A stretch of 64,000 nucleotides of DNA from Utricularia gibba (GCA_002189035.1 CM007989.1:5425001-5489000); one strand, 5' to 3'. Positions 1 to 12,360 are shown, counted from the first letter of the stretch. Numbers and translations are program-made. The notes: a model not told the origin generated them from the sequence alone.

Positions 1-620
1 GAGGTATATAAAAAAAATCTTTCTAGAATAATAGTTATATCCTATGAACTTCAGTAGTTGTATTAGTTGCAAACACCAAATGCTCGATTTTCACTAGAAT
101 ATCTTCCACTAGTCCCTTTGGAGAAAGTACTCTTCGATCCACAAGTTCTATTTGCACTTCTAACACTTGCAATGAACCCAACCTAAGAGCCTCATAGACA
201 AAATATGACATAACATTGATGCAAGCTCCTAAGTTTGCCTTAACTCTTATTACACTCAAGTCTCCTATTTTGTATGAGATAAAGAATGCACCCCGATCCT
301 TACGTTTTTTTAGTAATTTCCAAATGAGAAGAATAGAGTAGCTTTCACTCAATTCTACTTTTCCTTTTTCCTTCAGCTTCATTTTGTCTTGCAAAGTTGA
401 TTCAAATACTTAATGCTTTTGGCACCAAATCGATTTACTTAAAAAGAGTTAGATTCAATTGAATATTACCAAAAGCTTTCAACATTTTCTCCTTCACATA
501 TTGTTCTCTTAACTTCAGCCTTCTTGGAAAAGGAGGTTGGATGAGCTTCACTATCATGAGTTCTGAAGGTATCTCAATTTCTTCTTCATCCTCAACTTAG
601 CCACTTCCCTTATTTTCTTT
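1..620 (-). pseudogene. Ty3/gypsy (Athila/Tat-like) gag-protease remnant
   Basis: Reading leftwards, the open stretch 394-35 (119 codons) matches the protease linker and aspartic protease of plant Ty3 elements: a basic stretch with KKRKDRGAF, then SYKIGDLSV, then NLGACINVMS where the family has the catalytic DLGAS, followed by VDRRVLSPKGLVEDILVKIE, which corresponds to the flap. The catalytic Asp is replaced by Asn, so the enzyme is dead. Upstream, to about 620, fragments of the Gag C-terminus appear in broken frames. The remainder of pol would lie beyond the left edge of the window. The long LTR at 746-2526 could belong to this element, but no primer-binding site was found between them, so that link is inference. 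Confidence 0.75.
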
Positions 621-745
621 CGATTCCTCTTTGCAGCCTTGTCAATTTCAAGGTTAAATCAAGATCTATTGTACTTGAAGAATGCAAATGCATCAATTAA
701 AAATACAATGCAATTAAACACTGATGTTCAACAACAATTCTAATA

Positions 746-2526
746 TGATAAACAATTAGTTTACTATCGTTGTCAAAAGTAAATTATCATATTAAATAAA
801 ATTCATAATCCCAATTCAAAAAGAAACATTTCCTGACATAAAATACATAACAAAATTGAGGTCAATAATAAAAAGCATGTGCTTCAATGTATTTTTCGAG
901 ATGGAAGATTCAAAATTCTTTTACTCTTAGTCATGGGCTAAACTAATGCAGTATACTATATTAGTAATTTAAATTAGATAACAATGCATAAAGTAATAAA
1001 CTCAAATTTTTGCACAAAAATAAGCTATGATGCCTTAACTAACTTAGGTGGTGTGGTGAACAAAGCTTGAATTTTATCCCATGATTTTATACTTTTATAA
1101 CTTCAAACAACCTAGGTCTACTCAAGTCGTCGTTTAGGTTATAATTCTCTCTAATTTGTTAATTTATTTCACACATAGGTCAACCAATTTGTGAAATAAA
1201 TAGAAGTAAGTCTATTAGATTCTACTAATTCTACCAGAGAATAATGTCTAATCTATTCATATTAACTTTTTGGTCTACCTTTAAATTGAGTTTCTAAGTT
1301 ATACAACTAGTTATTCTACTCCTTTTGTCTACTCGATGCATGGTAAAATAGACAGTAATTTTGCAAATATTGTGATCAAAATCAAAGATTTGACCTATAT
1401 CACCTTTGTTTATCTTAATACATCTAAATCTAATCATACAAGATGGAAAGTAAAATCATTACTTCATAAACTAAAACTGAAAACACAATCAAATGCATAA
1501 TCTGAACAAAAGTAGCAATACTGAATATTCAGTAAACATAAATAAAAATTATGTTAAGTTTATTCCCATCCGCTACTATTCCGATCGTGGAACAGTAGTG
1601 CTAATCTAAAGGTTACTTTTAGATGTGGAGTTTCTTCCTCTTCGGGTCTCCTTCTTTTTCTAAGGTCTTTGAAGTTCTTTTACATAGAATATCTTCTCCT
1701 GTTATCCATGACATTCGTACTAATCCTATCCTAGATCTACGAATTGATGGCAACAAAGACAATGCTTTTTGTCCCCCTTCAGGTAGTGTGCCACCTCGAT
1801 CTAATGTATGTTCTTTCAATCTGATTTTTTGCTAACATTCAATTAAACATTAATAACAAAAGGTAGACTATTTATATTAAATATCATAAACATCACATAA
1901 AATATTTGTTACGGGTGAAAATCGGTGTTTGAGGTGGAACCGATTTTCGAGTTACTGGTGCAACCAGAAGTATCACACCTTGTTATATTTTTTGGTGACT
2001 AGTTCATTTTGATCGACAGAAAGAAAGGTAGGCGGGGACTTTTACGTGGAAACCGCCGAAAGACAGAAAAACCACGGAGCTGTTAGAACTCATCAGAGAA
2101 ATTCCTTACTAAACGAAGGTGGTGAAGAAAGATACAGGTTGGGAGTCTTAGGGTCGAACCGTTTCTCCGTTATGGTCTCCTTTATTTATAAAAGAGGCCG
2201 ATCTGACCGAATCATGAGTTCTGCTGGTGCTGGCTACTTTTTTGTACTTGTACTGTTATCTTTCTTTTCAGACGACCGCCACCTGTCCTGCCATGAATCG
2301 ACCACTTTTCAGACTATGTCATACCGCCGTTGTCAAATCTCTGACACTAATCGATCTGTCGATAGGAGTTGTCTCATCAGAACTTCTTTTGGTAGCCTTT
2401 TAGACGCCGATCATCCATGCCCAAATTGTACCCCATCAATATTAAAAACTATACAAATAAAGCCAAAATTATAACTAAACATGATGAATTTATATCATAA
2501 AAGTGCTAATAAAATATGTACTATCA
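746..2526. mobile_element. Diverged TGATAA-family LTR with an internal insertion
   Basis: It begins TGATAAAC and shares the opening block of the better-preserved copies (a TATCAAATAAA-like stretch, then an AT-rich run). The distance from its start to the family hairpin (1572-1597) is 826 bp, against 785 and 843 bp in the copies at 16484 and 54858. The right end, near CTATCA at 2526, is recognised by a CATATCATAAAA-like block shared with 17760-17795. The tail is about 500 bp longer than in the other copies, so something probably inserted between about 1900 and 2420; that stretch has a 142-codon + frame (2046-2474) with no recognisable product. No target duplication is visible (taata against atcac). 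Confidence 0.55.
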
Positions 2527-5500
2527 ATCACATGTCATGGGTACATAGTTAAGAACTTATTTTTATTGTTAAAGAACTTAGCATGTTCCAATTGAATTTT
2601 TAGCATTGTCAACTCAGTATAAATTTCAATACTATAATTCAACATTTAAGATGCCTGTATATTATCCATATATTGAGTAGTTTTTAATCTCAAGTATCCC
2701 AACACACTTTAATTATATTCTAATGAATGTTGGATTGGGAATCAAAGTTTTAGAAGGATAGCTATGAATGAGAAAGAGATCCCAATACCGCAACTCAATG
2801 TTTGTAGTAGCCAACTCAAAGTCCATGTCCATATCTAAAATGGGTTAGCTAATCAACATTTGTATACTACGTATATGGATTATATAAGTCAATACAAATA
2901 TGGCTTTAAGTATAAATTCTAAGCTTTAAAGTAAACGTTTGCGGTGTCTAGACATCGGAATGACAGAATGCCTATTCCAGGCACTACAAATGTTGAATTG
3001 CAATACTTGGATTTTATACTTATTTAAAGCTATCCTCCATCTTTTTGAGTAGTGACTTCATTGATTAGATAAATTGAAATAGTCCTAATAACACCAATTT
3101 TATGGGTGTTTTCACATGTGTTTTTATGGGTGTTTTGTATGTCTAATTATTTCTATTTCTCTATTGTGTTGATAGGAATGTGTTTATTGCGAAAATAAGC
3201 TCAATTGGAAATAATTAAGTCGAAAAATCTCATATTTCGCTCTAGTATTGAAAACATACTTTCCACATTGTAAAGTCAAAGAGGGTAGAAAAGCTAAGAA
3301 AAGTGGCTTTTAGCTGAAAGCATACAACCTCTGAAAACAGATATGGAACAAATATTTATCTTCTAGAACTTTATGGAAAAAACGGAGATACTATTCTTTT
3401 GAGTGGGTAAAAGAAAGGAGGACAAGGAGAGAGAGGGAGAGTTGGAAGTAGAGGAGAATATGGTTCTCCAATGACACCTCTGGTTAGTTTCTAAATCTAT
3501 GTTTAAAGATCATATTTATTATCCAAACTTTCAGTTCCAGCAAATCTATGACTCATGGCAATTGCTTGACATTTTATTTTCATTTTATGTTTTACTATTT
3601 CTAACTTTGAATGTGTTCCTATTTTTGCTGTAGTTGTGAACGAAAAACTTCATGTAAACGTTATTTTAGTTTATGTATCTATTTCTGCTTGAGTTCTTTG
3701 ATATTTAATTCTTGAGTGTAATATGATAACTGTTCACATACTCTTTTCCCTAGCCTTTGGATGTGTTAAAATTGAGTACTCTCTTGAGTGACACAAAATC
3801 TAGATCTTGATGTAATCTTGATTGTATCACTTATCTTTTATATTTTCTCAGCACTTTTTTCTTTTTAAGCACTGAAATCATGGAGTAATAATGATTTACC
3901 AAAAAAATGATGCCATTTTGAGACTCCTCTATTGAAAATCGATTACCAAGAAGAGCAAGAGATTAAAAAAATTTAAATCAGTTTGCATATATGTTGCTTT
4001 TACTTTAGGATCAATCATGTTTGCTATGGGAAACAAAGTCAATGTAATCTCAAAATTTCCTAAACTTTATTAGAGGTGTAATAGGTTTGAACCAAAACCG
4101 CGGTGCGAACCAAAACCACGATTCGAACTAAAACTACAATTCCAATTACAGTTCTGGTTTGGTTCTGGAACCTAAGCATCCATATGGTTTAGATTCTGGG
4201 GTCCATGTGGCTAGTTTCAAACCGAAATTGAAGGGTTCGGAATCGGTTGCACATTTAAACTTTATGACCATAGATTTGATAATATCATAAACCAACTGCA
4301 TACCAAAATATTTTTAAATATTAAAGTTATGACAATCAAAGTATGCAACATAAAATACATAATAGGATACCAAACATTACTGAATAACTTCATATATTAA
4401 TGAAAAATAGCAAATTAGCATATATATTATCATCTATTGGAATATTTGTGTTAGTATGCATTTTCAAAAATACAGAAGCAACTTTTTTATTTGGATGAAA
4501 ATACTGAAATGTAAAAATGTAAAATTCCATCAAAGTGAAAAATATTCTTTTAAAGTTTTAAAAAAAATTTTAACTTACATATTAACACTTAAAGTAAGTC
4601 TTTTTTAATTAAATATTTTCATGCTATCCTACACACATTACACAAAACATACTCCATGTCATTTTCATTTAGTTCATCTTAAACATATAAAAAAAATATG
4701 ATAAATTCATGTTGATCTCAATAAACAATCACCTAAAATCGAATTTATAGAAACCTTAAAATCAAATTTATTATACATATTATTAAGGTTAATGTTAAAG
4801 ATACAATCCATATTGAATAATCAATGTATATAGCGGTAAACTCCATTATTTATGCACCAATATTTGGAGAATCAAAAAGTTCAAATCCAATGATCTTCTT
4901 TTGTATAATTGATTTATAATTAATATAATGAGCAGCCAAAACAAAATAATTCTTTCCATTTATGTCATACCAACGTTTACATGTTAAATCAAAATTTGAT
5001 AGATTGAAAAATAGAGATAAGACAGGTTTTTCTTTCTTCAAATTATTTTATTATCTAATGATTTTTTCTTTGATATTGGAGCACACCTAAGCTATAATCT
5101 AGATTAATAGAAATATTTTATAAATAGATTTTCTACTTCTAGGAAAGGTTTCTCACTAATAATCAATGTCATAATATAATCGACTTAATTACCATTAAGA
5201 TTAAACGAAAAAATAGAAATATTGTCATTCATGAAATTCAAAGTAGACTACCTTAATGAATTGTATACTTTATTTTTATGCTTGTTTCTAATGTGTTATA
5301 TGAACTTTGAAGTAAAATCTCCTTTAATATCATTATATATCGTATTACACTATCTACAATATATTTTTTTTTTGCTTCTTTGCCAAGATTGAAATACTCA
5401 TGTCAATTATGGGTGAAGTCTTTTGTTTTGTTAGGTGAAAGATAAATTTTCATCATCACCCGGGACATAAAGGTAGCACAGTTTGATGTGGTTCCGATAT

Positions 5501-5730
5501 TAAGACTTACTTGAAAAACCATTGTTAATCATCTTAAAAGTTTCAAATCTAAAAAAACAATAAAAATGATCTAGACCTTGATGCATTAAATTCTTCAGAA
5601 CTCAAAATGTGAAACATTGGTTCAGAAATTTATTAGGATAATCACAGAACTTGATTTTTAAAAATCTTCAAGCACGACAATCTACTTGGAACATGCAAAT
5701 AAGGTGTCAATTGCTATAAAGATACCTTAA
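2527..5730. other. AT-rich intergenic DNA, no gene recognised
   Basis: Only short chance open frames occur, the longest about 63 codons. At 4071-4260 there is a run of AACCAAAACC-type units starting after AGAGGTGTAATAGG, which resembles the subterminal region of hAT elements; no matching second end or transposase was found. No RNA gene was seen. Confidence 0.6.
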
Positions 5731-6858
5731 TGATAAACGAAAAATTATGCAATGTCGTTAAATGCAAATTTTCCTATCAAATAAATTTATAACCTAATAC
5801 ACATTCAAACATAAAACAATTATGAGCATAATGATTAGGGTCGAACACGAAGAGCAGGTGCTTGCTATGTGAAAGTTAATGCATAAAATCAGTGTCACGT
5901 TGGTAAAATTGGTCTTAGCTATGACTAAGGTAGAACTAAAACGAAATACAGTAAAGAAAAGTAATAAGTTCTGAAGCTCGGTTGTTTCTGAAATAAAATG
6001 GGTGATGCCTTGGGACTCCTAGGGCATGTATGCTCATCCTAAACAAGCTCATACAAACCACAAATCATACAACTAACTCACAAGGTCTTGCTTTTCCCCC
6101 TAATCTTTAGTCTACCTCTAATTAGGGTTGTTAAGTTGGGTTTCACTACTTCCCCCTCTTGGATCTATCTTGGTTTGTTAAGAAAGTGACGTGACTTATG
6201 GCTGTTTAGATCTAAAGATTGATTAACATGTTTCTCCCCTTTTCACCCCAAGGCACCCCCTAAGTACTTAGCCACTCATACTTGAGATAAACGAAAATAG
6301 AAAAGAAAACATCATCCACAATACATTCATGTCTCAATCAACTACTAGAAGATAAATAAGCAGGAATCTGAAATGTTCGATAGAAAGCTAGAAAACGTCA
6401 CTAGCTAATCTTAGCTAGGAGTAATAATCCTTGGAAAACAGAAAATAATCTTCAAGCATAAGCTTAGTTCCTGTTCTTCTTCCTCCTCAAAAAACCTTCT
6501 CCAGAAAGTTGTTCGTGAGTCTCCAAGGGGAGATCTACCTTCTCTCCCCACTTTTCCTCCATTTTTGTCCAAAATCTCCCTTTTTCACTTCCTTGGACTT
6601 TGTGTGTACTCTTTTTCAGACTTCTGTCACCTTCTCTTCCAACACACTGTTCATATTCGGTTCCTTGGGATTTGTATTGCGACTTATGCTGCATTGCTCG
6701 AAGGGAACTGTTAGAAGGTTGGGACTAAATCTAAGACTAAAAGTGCACTCCTACGGTACTTATGTGCAAAAATATAGAAATGGGCAATTAAGCTTAATTT
6801 TTGTAGCACAAAATGAGTAAATTCCATGCATTGAGCCACTCAAAAATATGTGTTATCA
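5731..6858. mobile_element. Solo LTR, TGATAA family (1128 bp, perfect TSD)
   Basis: It starts TGATAAACG and ends GTGTTATCA, giving TG...CA ends with TGATAA/TTATCA terminal inversion. The five bases before (5726-5730) and after (6859-6863) are both CTTAA, a perfect 5-bp target-site duplication. No gag, pol, primer site or second LTR is present, so this is a solo LTR left by LTR-LTR recombination. It shares long blocks with 46700-47841, including a GGTCGAACACGAAGAG motif and a GGTCTACCTCTAATTAGGG block. Which strand is sense cannot be told. Open frames inside it (6464-6820, both strands) are not genes. Confidence 0.92.
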
Positions 6859-7020
6859 CTTAATAAGTAACAAATCTCCTTTCTTCATCTATGTGAACAG
6901 TACTAGAAAGTGAGGTAAGAGAGCCAATGACATTTTTTAAAAAATTCTTCTCAATTAATCTATAAATACAATAACATGGACAAAAGCCAAATGCTCAAGA
7001 AACCTTATAGTATTATATTA

Positions 7021-7270
7021 GGACTACGTTTTGTTTCAATACAAACGTTTGACAAAAAATATACAATTTTATACTAATGTTTGTATAATATGATTTTTGG
7101 TACATAAATTGTCTAGTTTTACAAATTTTACATACAAACATTTTCAAAATTTTTATTTTGAAACAAACGTTTTGAAAAATAGTATTTCCAACACCAATGT
7201 TTTTTGGAAAATTATTTTGGTACATATGTTCGTAAATTATTTTTTTAAATAAAAACAAACCTTTTGACAC
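7021..7270. repeat. Left terminal repeat of MULE-1 with internal subrepeats
   Basis: This arm is built of roughly 35-45-bp units containing ACAAACGTTT, ACCAATGTTTTTTGG or TTGGTACAT-type words. The same words occur in reverse complement at 11020-11274 (for example TTTGGTACAAACGTT and ATACCAACATTTTTT on the minus strand). Both arms share GTTTCAAT about a dozen bases from the outer end. The arms are diverged and the inner boundary is approximate. Confidence 0.65.
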
Positions 7271-7458
7271 CTATATTGTGATAACAAACATTTATTAATG
7301 GGCTTTTATTTAAGTACACATATTTAGCTAACCTATTCCGAAATTGAGGAATACAATGTAATTAGGGTTATAGCTATTGCTAGCCACCACGATGAAATCC
7401 TCTGATTTTTGTTAACCATCGCGATCCACCACAAGCGACCTTGATTATTGACCGTCGA

Positions 7459-8199
7459 TGTTGCGTGTCGTTTCCTCAACAAATTTTATATATGTAAAAT
7501 GTAAAACACAAAAGAGCATAGTACGAGTATCGATCTCAGGGAGTTGTTTTTCGTGAAAAGTGTTTTGTAAGAAACTTCTACAAAATGTCACAGTTTTGTA
7601 AAAGGAGGTTTGTGAAATGTAGAAATAAAAGTTACAACCTAAGTGATGGCCCTTGACTATGGGACGCAATTCCTAGAAATGAGATTCTATCTCCTTCCTT
7701 TGTCCATCCTTGCCTTGGTTTTCACTTATTTCTTTCACTGATTTCATCTTCTTCCTTTGTTCTAAGTTGCTTTTATACCACTCCCCACGTGCATTAACTA
7801 CTTTGAGTCCCCTTCCCATCATTCCTTCTGTCTTGCATGTACCACCAAATTTCCTTTGCGTGCAAGTTAACGTCTAATCATTTCTACAGACGCTGACATG
7901 CAGTAAGTCAAAAGCTTTGACCAGTGTCAGTCTTCTGCCCACAATTATTCCAAGTCACGTAAAAGGCACAAAAAGTCAAATTTTGACCTCTTGCATTACT
8001 CCTGCAATACTCCACGACAGTCTCCTAACATGTCTTGGTCAAATTGCACGAAAAAAGACAAAAAATATATACAAAATAGGAAAATAGGATTTTTCTAAGA
8101 AAATACAATATTTATCAATATAAATCCTAAATTGGGCAACTTAACACTAGATTAATACATAATAATACCTAATAATAAACTAGAAAATAACACTTAACA
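7459..8199. mobile_element. Solo LTR of a second family (741 bp), nested in MULE-1
   Basis: It starts TGTTGCGTG and ends CACTTAACA, with TGTT/AACA inverted ends. Flanking pentamers are GTCGA (7454-7458) and GTCGC (8200-8204), a 4/5 match for a 5-bp target duplication. It contains the word GTATCGATCTCAGGGAG near its start, typical of long LTRs of plant Ty3 elements. No internal retroelement sequence is attached. It lies upstream of the MULE-1 transposase, so it inserted after the MULE arrived. Confidence 0.75.
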
Positions 8200-8399
8200 G
8201 TCGCCCTCTTGACCCACACGATCATCCTTGCTTTGTAGCCCGTCGCCCAATTGCGACTCTGAGTCGGTGTTCTCAGATTCTGGGTTTTATTGCTGACGAT
8301 TTTAGATTCATCTTCTTATATCATTCTTCTTTGAATTGTAAGTTTACTGGACAGATGTAGAATTGTATCGGTTTAATTTGTTGTAGCTTTTCAATTGAT

Positions 8400-8642
8400 T
8401 TGGTACCACAGGTTCTAACCATGAGTGATTCGAATACGGAATCATACGTTTATTCAGAGGAGGAATTTCAATATGAATCTAGTGGGTTGCAACCTCTGTG
8501 CTCGTTCGATGTTGAACTGATGTCTAAAATTGAGTGGAAGGAAGAATGCATACTTCAAGCACATGAGGCTACCACTCAAGACATTGAGTTATATGATCAC
8601 GAGGATGAAGAGATTATATATTATAACTCGAAACAAGGATGA
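8400..8642 (+). pseudogene. MULE-1 transposase N-terminal exon remnant
   Basis: An 80-codon open stretch, with a likely start at the ATG at 8421 (MSDSNTESYVYSEEEFQYE). It is acidic and serine/glutamate-rich, as is common at the N-terminus of MuDR-like proteins, and ends at a stop 250 bp before the recognisable transposase domain. It may be a first exon, since GGTAAATC follows the stop, or a truncated leader. No catalytic residues lie here. The assignment rests on position within MULE-1 more than on sequence similarity. Confidence 0.5.
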
Positions 8643-8889
8643 AAACGATTAAATCTTAGGTAAATCCTAAATTATTTTTTTATATAAATAATAGTTAGGG
8701 TTAATCTCTAATTATTTTTTTGAGTATCAATAATTCTTTGTATTTAATTTCTAGATGTAATTGGTATGTGTTATATTTATAATTCTTATGAGTTAACTTA
8801 TAATGCGTATAAGTTGGTTCTTATGTGTATTTATCTAATGTTTCTATTTATTATTCATAAAAGTCTACTTCTTACTACCTAGGAAAGGA

Positions 8890-9516
8890 ATGTTATTTGG
8901 TAGCAAAATAGCAGCACGGGATGCTACCATTGCTTATTGTATTCAGGAATAGATTCAGTGGAAATTTAAGAAAAATGACAACAGATACATTTGTGTTGTA
9001 TGTAAAGGGGATCGGGACGAAAGATGTAGTTGGGCTATAACCATCTCAAGTCCCTGTCCAGATTTAGATTGACAAGTATCTAAGTATTATAGTGAATACT
9101 GTAGTTCATGTGACAGAGAGTTGACTGAAAATAAGTCTTTAAAACTCAAGCATCTAGTGAGATTCTTTGAAGATAAGTTATTAGGTGAGCCAGACATCAC
9201 CACACGAGATTTTAGGCATTACATCAACCTAACAACATCCATGTGGGTGGATCCTATGCAAGCATATGTGGCTCGGAAGATGGTATTGGGAGATAGTGAT
9301 GGGAAGCTAGCAATGTAATACTTGATGATTGGTCAGTATTGTGCACAGTTAGTTCTATCCAATCCTGGAACCACTATTGACCTAGTCCTCTCACCTCTGG
9401 ACATCAACAACACTTATCGACGATTTGAAAAACTTTACATTTGTTTGGATGCCTGTAAAACGGGTTGGAGGCATTGTCACCATTTTTTGGTGTTGATGGT
9501 TGTCATGCTAAGGTAG
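8890..9516 (+). pseudogene. MuDR-type transposase, N-terminal and pre-catalytic region (broken)
   Basis: Consecutive frame pieces follow the plant MuDR order: IQWKFKKNDNRYICVVCKGD and CSWAITISSPCPDLD (the C..C/W DNA-binding zone) at 8890-9075, then KHLVRFFEDKLLGEPDITTR and MWVDPMQAYVARKMVLGD at 9121-9318, then IGQYCAQLVLSNPGTTIDLV and RRFEKLYICLDACKTGW at 9322-9470. Stops at 8950, 9071 and 9316 interrupt it. Just after GW..., where family members have the first catalytic Asp in a GVDGCH context, the sequence reads HFLVLMVVMLR, so the frame is shifted. The rest of the DDE core is missing; the Ulp1-like segment follows. Dead copy. Confidence 0.85.
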
Positions 9517-9712
9517 AGGGGGTGGTCAGATTCCACGAGTGAAATCAAGACAAGTGGTTTGTTGGTGTTGATGATTTAGTTTGTTGAAATCAGGGTCCAT
9601 AAGTGAAACAAGAGAAGGCTTTGATCGGGGAGAGTTCTCACCCCCTACAATGGCAAGATAGTGGTTTGTCAATGTCCAAAATGTCATTCTTTCATCTAAC
9701 AATTCCACTATT

Positions 9713-10461
9713 GTGAACGATGGTGTATCAAAACAAAAGACGAAGGATTGCAAGAAAAAGAAGCGTCTTCCTGGCTTTCGTAAGTATGGAATTCTTAGTG
9801 ACTTTGATTTTACAGAAGTGTTACGTCATATTAGAGGTGTGATTCTGGAAGAGCAACTGGATATTTTTTATTTCATTGACCCTCTATATTTCAATAAGTG
9901 GATTGGTAATGAGGAGACAGTTCGTAGAATATTTCAATAAGTGGATTGCTATATTTTTTTACATACAATGTGTTTAACTTGTTATGTTCTACAACTAGCG
10001 GTCATTGGGTGGTGACGATATGCTGTAATTTTGGAGACGCTCACAATAGAATGATCATTGTCTTAGATTCTTTGAGTGCACGAGATGCACTATGTCCAAC
10101 GAAAAAAGATTTGTATAGGTTCTAGAAATTATTATACTATATTAATAAATAAATTAGCTATGACTAATTCACTACTTTATTTGTACAGGTATCTGAAATA
10201 CATGCTAGGGTATGTGGCACCGTCTTTCGATGTTAACGAGTTGGATTCTGTGCCTATTCACTTTCCTGAGGTACACACACTACAACCTCAATAAATAGTA
10301 TAGCACGAACACTTATAATAAATTGACTTTTAAAGTTATTATTTTTATAGATTCCACTACAAACTGAACCAACTAAATGCAGGTTATATGCTTTATATTC
10401 GGTGAGGCTTCTCATGCAGAATGTACCGCTAGTTTTCTTTCCTTCTGAGTATCCATCATTT
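9713..10461 (+). pseudogene. Ulp1-like (C48) cysteine protease region of MULE-1, broken
   Basis: Ulp1 proteases cleave SUMO from proteins using a His-Asp-Cys triad with a Gln for the oxyanion hole. Here 9790-9940 reads GVILEEQLDIFYFIDPLYFN, fitting the N-terminal helix of the domain. At 10002-10074 comes SGHWVVTICCNFGDAHNR...VLDSL, the His-Trp-Val and VLDS (Asp) motifs. At 10196-10294 there is YMLGYVAPSFDVNELDSVPI, and at 10351-10461 IPLQTEPTKCRLYALYSVRL, matching Q-x5-C-x-x-Y/F; the usual DCG is KCR. The order His, Asp, Gln, Cys is right, but stops and shifts separate the pieces, and an intron may lie between 10295 and 10350. Nearest known context: MULEs carrying ULP genes. Confidence 0.75.
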
Positions 10462-11019
10462 GTAAGTCTCTAATCATTCAAAGTTGTTACTAACTTTGGC
10501 CATTTTGTAGCCTACAAGAAGTTGGTATACGAGTTATGATGTGTTACAGTTTGCTCCAATATGTGGATTGTCAAATGTTATGATGGGTGGACGTCAGCGA
10601 TTCCCTTAAATCGAATACATATAGCATGAGAGGATGAACTGGTTAGATGGGTGTAGGTGATTCCTAAACTTCAATAGCTATATCGTTGTTTCTTTTGGTT
10701 AGCATGCTTATAGTTTAGTTTACTTTGATGGATAAGATAATGTTTAAACATTTCAATGATTCCAAAATGATGTTTAAATATCTAATATTTAGTTTTCATT
10801 GTGTCTAAATCAATAGGAATATTTAATTAACGGCATGTATCATTTTATAAAAAAAGTGATTGGTCAACTTAAAATTAATGAGTTAGAAAACATGAAAAAC
10901 AAAAAGACACATATACCTATATTTTTCTAATAATTTTTAATATATATTTTAATATATTAACTATTTTTAATATATTTTGTTCAAAATCATAGTTTACAAT
11001 AAATGTATATATCAAAAAG

Positions 11020-11274
11020 TATGTGTGAAAAAACGTTTGTATTGTTTTTTAATTTTTCTAAACAACGTATATATCTAAACAATGTTTTAAAAAATGTTGG
11101 TATTTGAAAAATAACATAATATTTAACGTTTGTACCAAAATGATGTTTTTTGAAACATTTGTATTGAATTTAAATAAAAACTGAAACGCTTATACCACAA
11201 AATTATTTTTGAAAACATGTGTATCAAATTATAAGCAACCTTTGAAATGTTCTCATTGAAACATATTTTTTCCC
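11020..11274. repeat. Right terminal repeat of MULE-1 with internal subrepeats
   Basis: Reverse-complement counterpart of 7021-7270, with several units of AACGTTTGTACC, AAAATGTTGGTAT and TTTGAAACATTTGTATTG type. It ends CCC at 11274, just before the TATTATAAT that resembles the left flank. Units are diverged, so alignment by eye is approximate. Confidence 0.62.
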
Positions 11275-11283
11275 TATTATAAT

Positions 11284-12360
11284 AATTCATATGGGTCACA
11301 CACAATTTCAAAAAAAATTCTAATAGGCAAATGTTCTAGACTCAATCCATCTAATCTATAAGTCAGATTCATAACCATCAAACATGGATCTGTCCCATAC
11401 CTATTTTCTATGAGTACAGGTCACTGTTCAAACTCATTATGAGTTAACACCTATTGCATATTTGGATCGATTTGTAATCTTACTCAGTTGATACGACATT
11501 CTAATCAATAAGTGATTGGCATTTTAGTTCAAAAGAAGCAATTCTTTAAGAAAAAGTTGGCCTTTAAGAATTGAAAATCCTTACAATCCAAACTATGAAA
11601 TGGTACCACACTCATAGAATCAAGAAAGGAATTGGAAATGATAAACTACACACTAGACACCACAAACAAAGATCGATAAGTCTAAAGTTCTATTAGAACA
11701 CAAAGAAGAAGCATTGTTCTCAAAAGTCATTACAATCAAAATTGTTTTAAATAAGAGTGAGTCTCTTCTTATATAGATGAAGTATTGATCTTACTTAAAA
11801 GAAAAGTAGTAATAATGTACTTGGGAGTGATAAGACTATTCTACTCAAGTTGCTCCATTTTGAGAAGATTGAATTTTATGTCAAATACCTTATGACTTCG
11901 TTGATTGGCCCATAGCTTCTTAAGTACATCTTGATTTATTATTACTCTTGATCTAGTGATTAGTTCAAATGAAATCAATGGAGAATTATTGATCTTTTGT
12001 CCTTTATTTTTATTGTGATCATGTGTAATATTCATGAAGTTATCACTAGCTCTATTCACTTATGTTACCAACATTGCAATCAAATTTGAACAAACCTACT
12101 ATTGACGTTTACAATTGGTGATCGTTCAAAATCTAAATCTCATTTTTTAATCAAATTATAAGTATTGTAATTGAAATGTTTTTTTATTAAATTTAGGATT
12201 TAGAAATTTTTTTTATAACTATTCCTGGTTTTTAAGTTTTGTAAGCTTTTTCATTATTAAGTATTAGTACGAAACTGATTCATGAGGTTTAATGAAGAAT
12301 TTGACATCTAAATAAAACAAATTTGAATTTTAGTCAAATATGGTTAAAAAAAATAAAACC
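11284..12360. other. Intergenic, AT-rich; nothing recognised
   Basis: No coding similarity was found. The 72-codon frame on the minus strand (12059-11841) has no recognisable motif. The higher-GC sequence from about 12360 marks the upstream region of the CID gene. Confidence 0.6.

Larger units (their letters stand above)
7021..11274 (+). mobile_element. MULE-1: Mutator-like element carrying a Ulp1-type protease
   Basis: A MuDR-type transposase and a Ulp1-like cysteine protease region lie between inverted, subrepeat-rich ends (7021-7270 and 11020-11274). The outermost bases are GGACTACG on the left and, read on the minus strand, GGGAAAAA on the right. A 9-bp flank, TATTATATT at 7011-7019 against TATTATAAT at 11275-11283, matches at 8 of 9 positions and fits the 9-bp duplication usual for Mutator; one base (7020) separates it from the left end. 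MULEs with a Ulp1 gene (the Kaonashi/MULE-ULP group) are known in plants. All coding parts are broken by stops and shifts, and a solo LTR (7459-8199) sits in the 5' part, so the element is inactive. Confidence 0.78.

Noticed and set aside
2046-2474. 142-codon + frame
   Set aside because: No similarity to any family I know; lies in the suspected insertion within an LTR. Not called as a gene.
4071-4260. AACCAAAACC-type repeats after AGAGGTGTAATAGG, like a hAT end
   Set aside because: No partner terminal repeat, no 8-bp duplication and no transposase nearby; noted only in the spacer entry.
6464-6820. Overlapping open frames on both strands
   Set aside because: Both lie wholly inside the solo LTR 5731-6858; comparable GC-richer stretches recur in other LTR copies without conserved frames.
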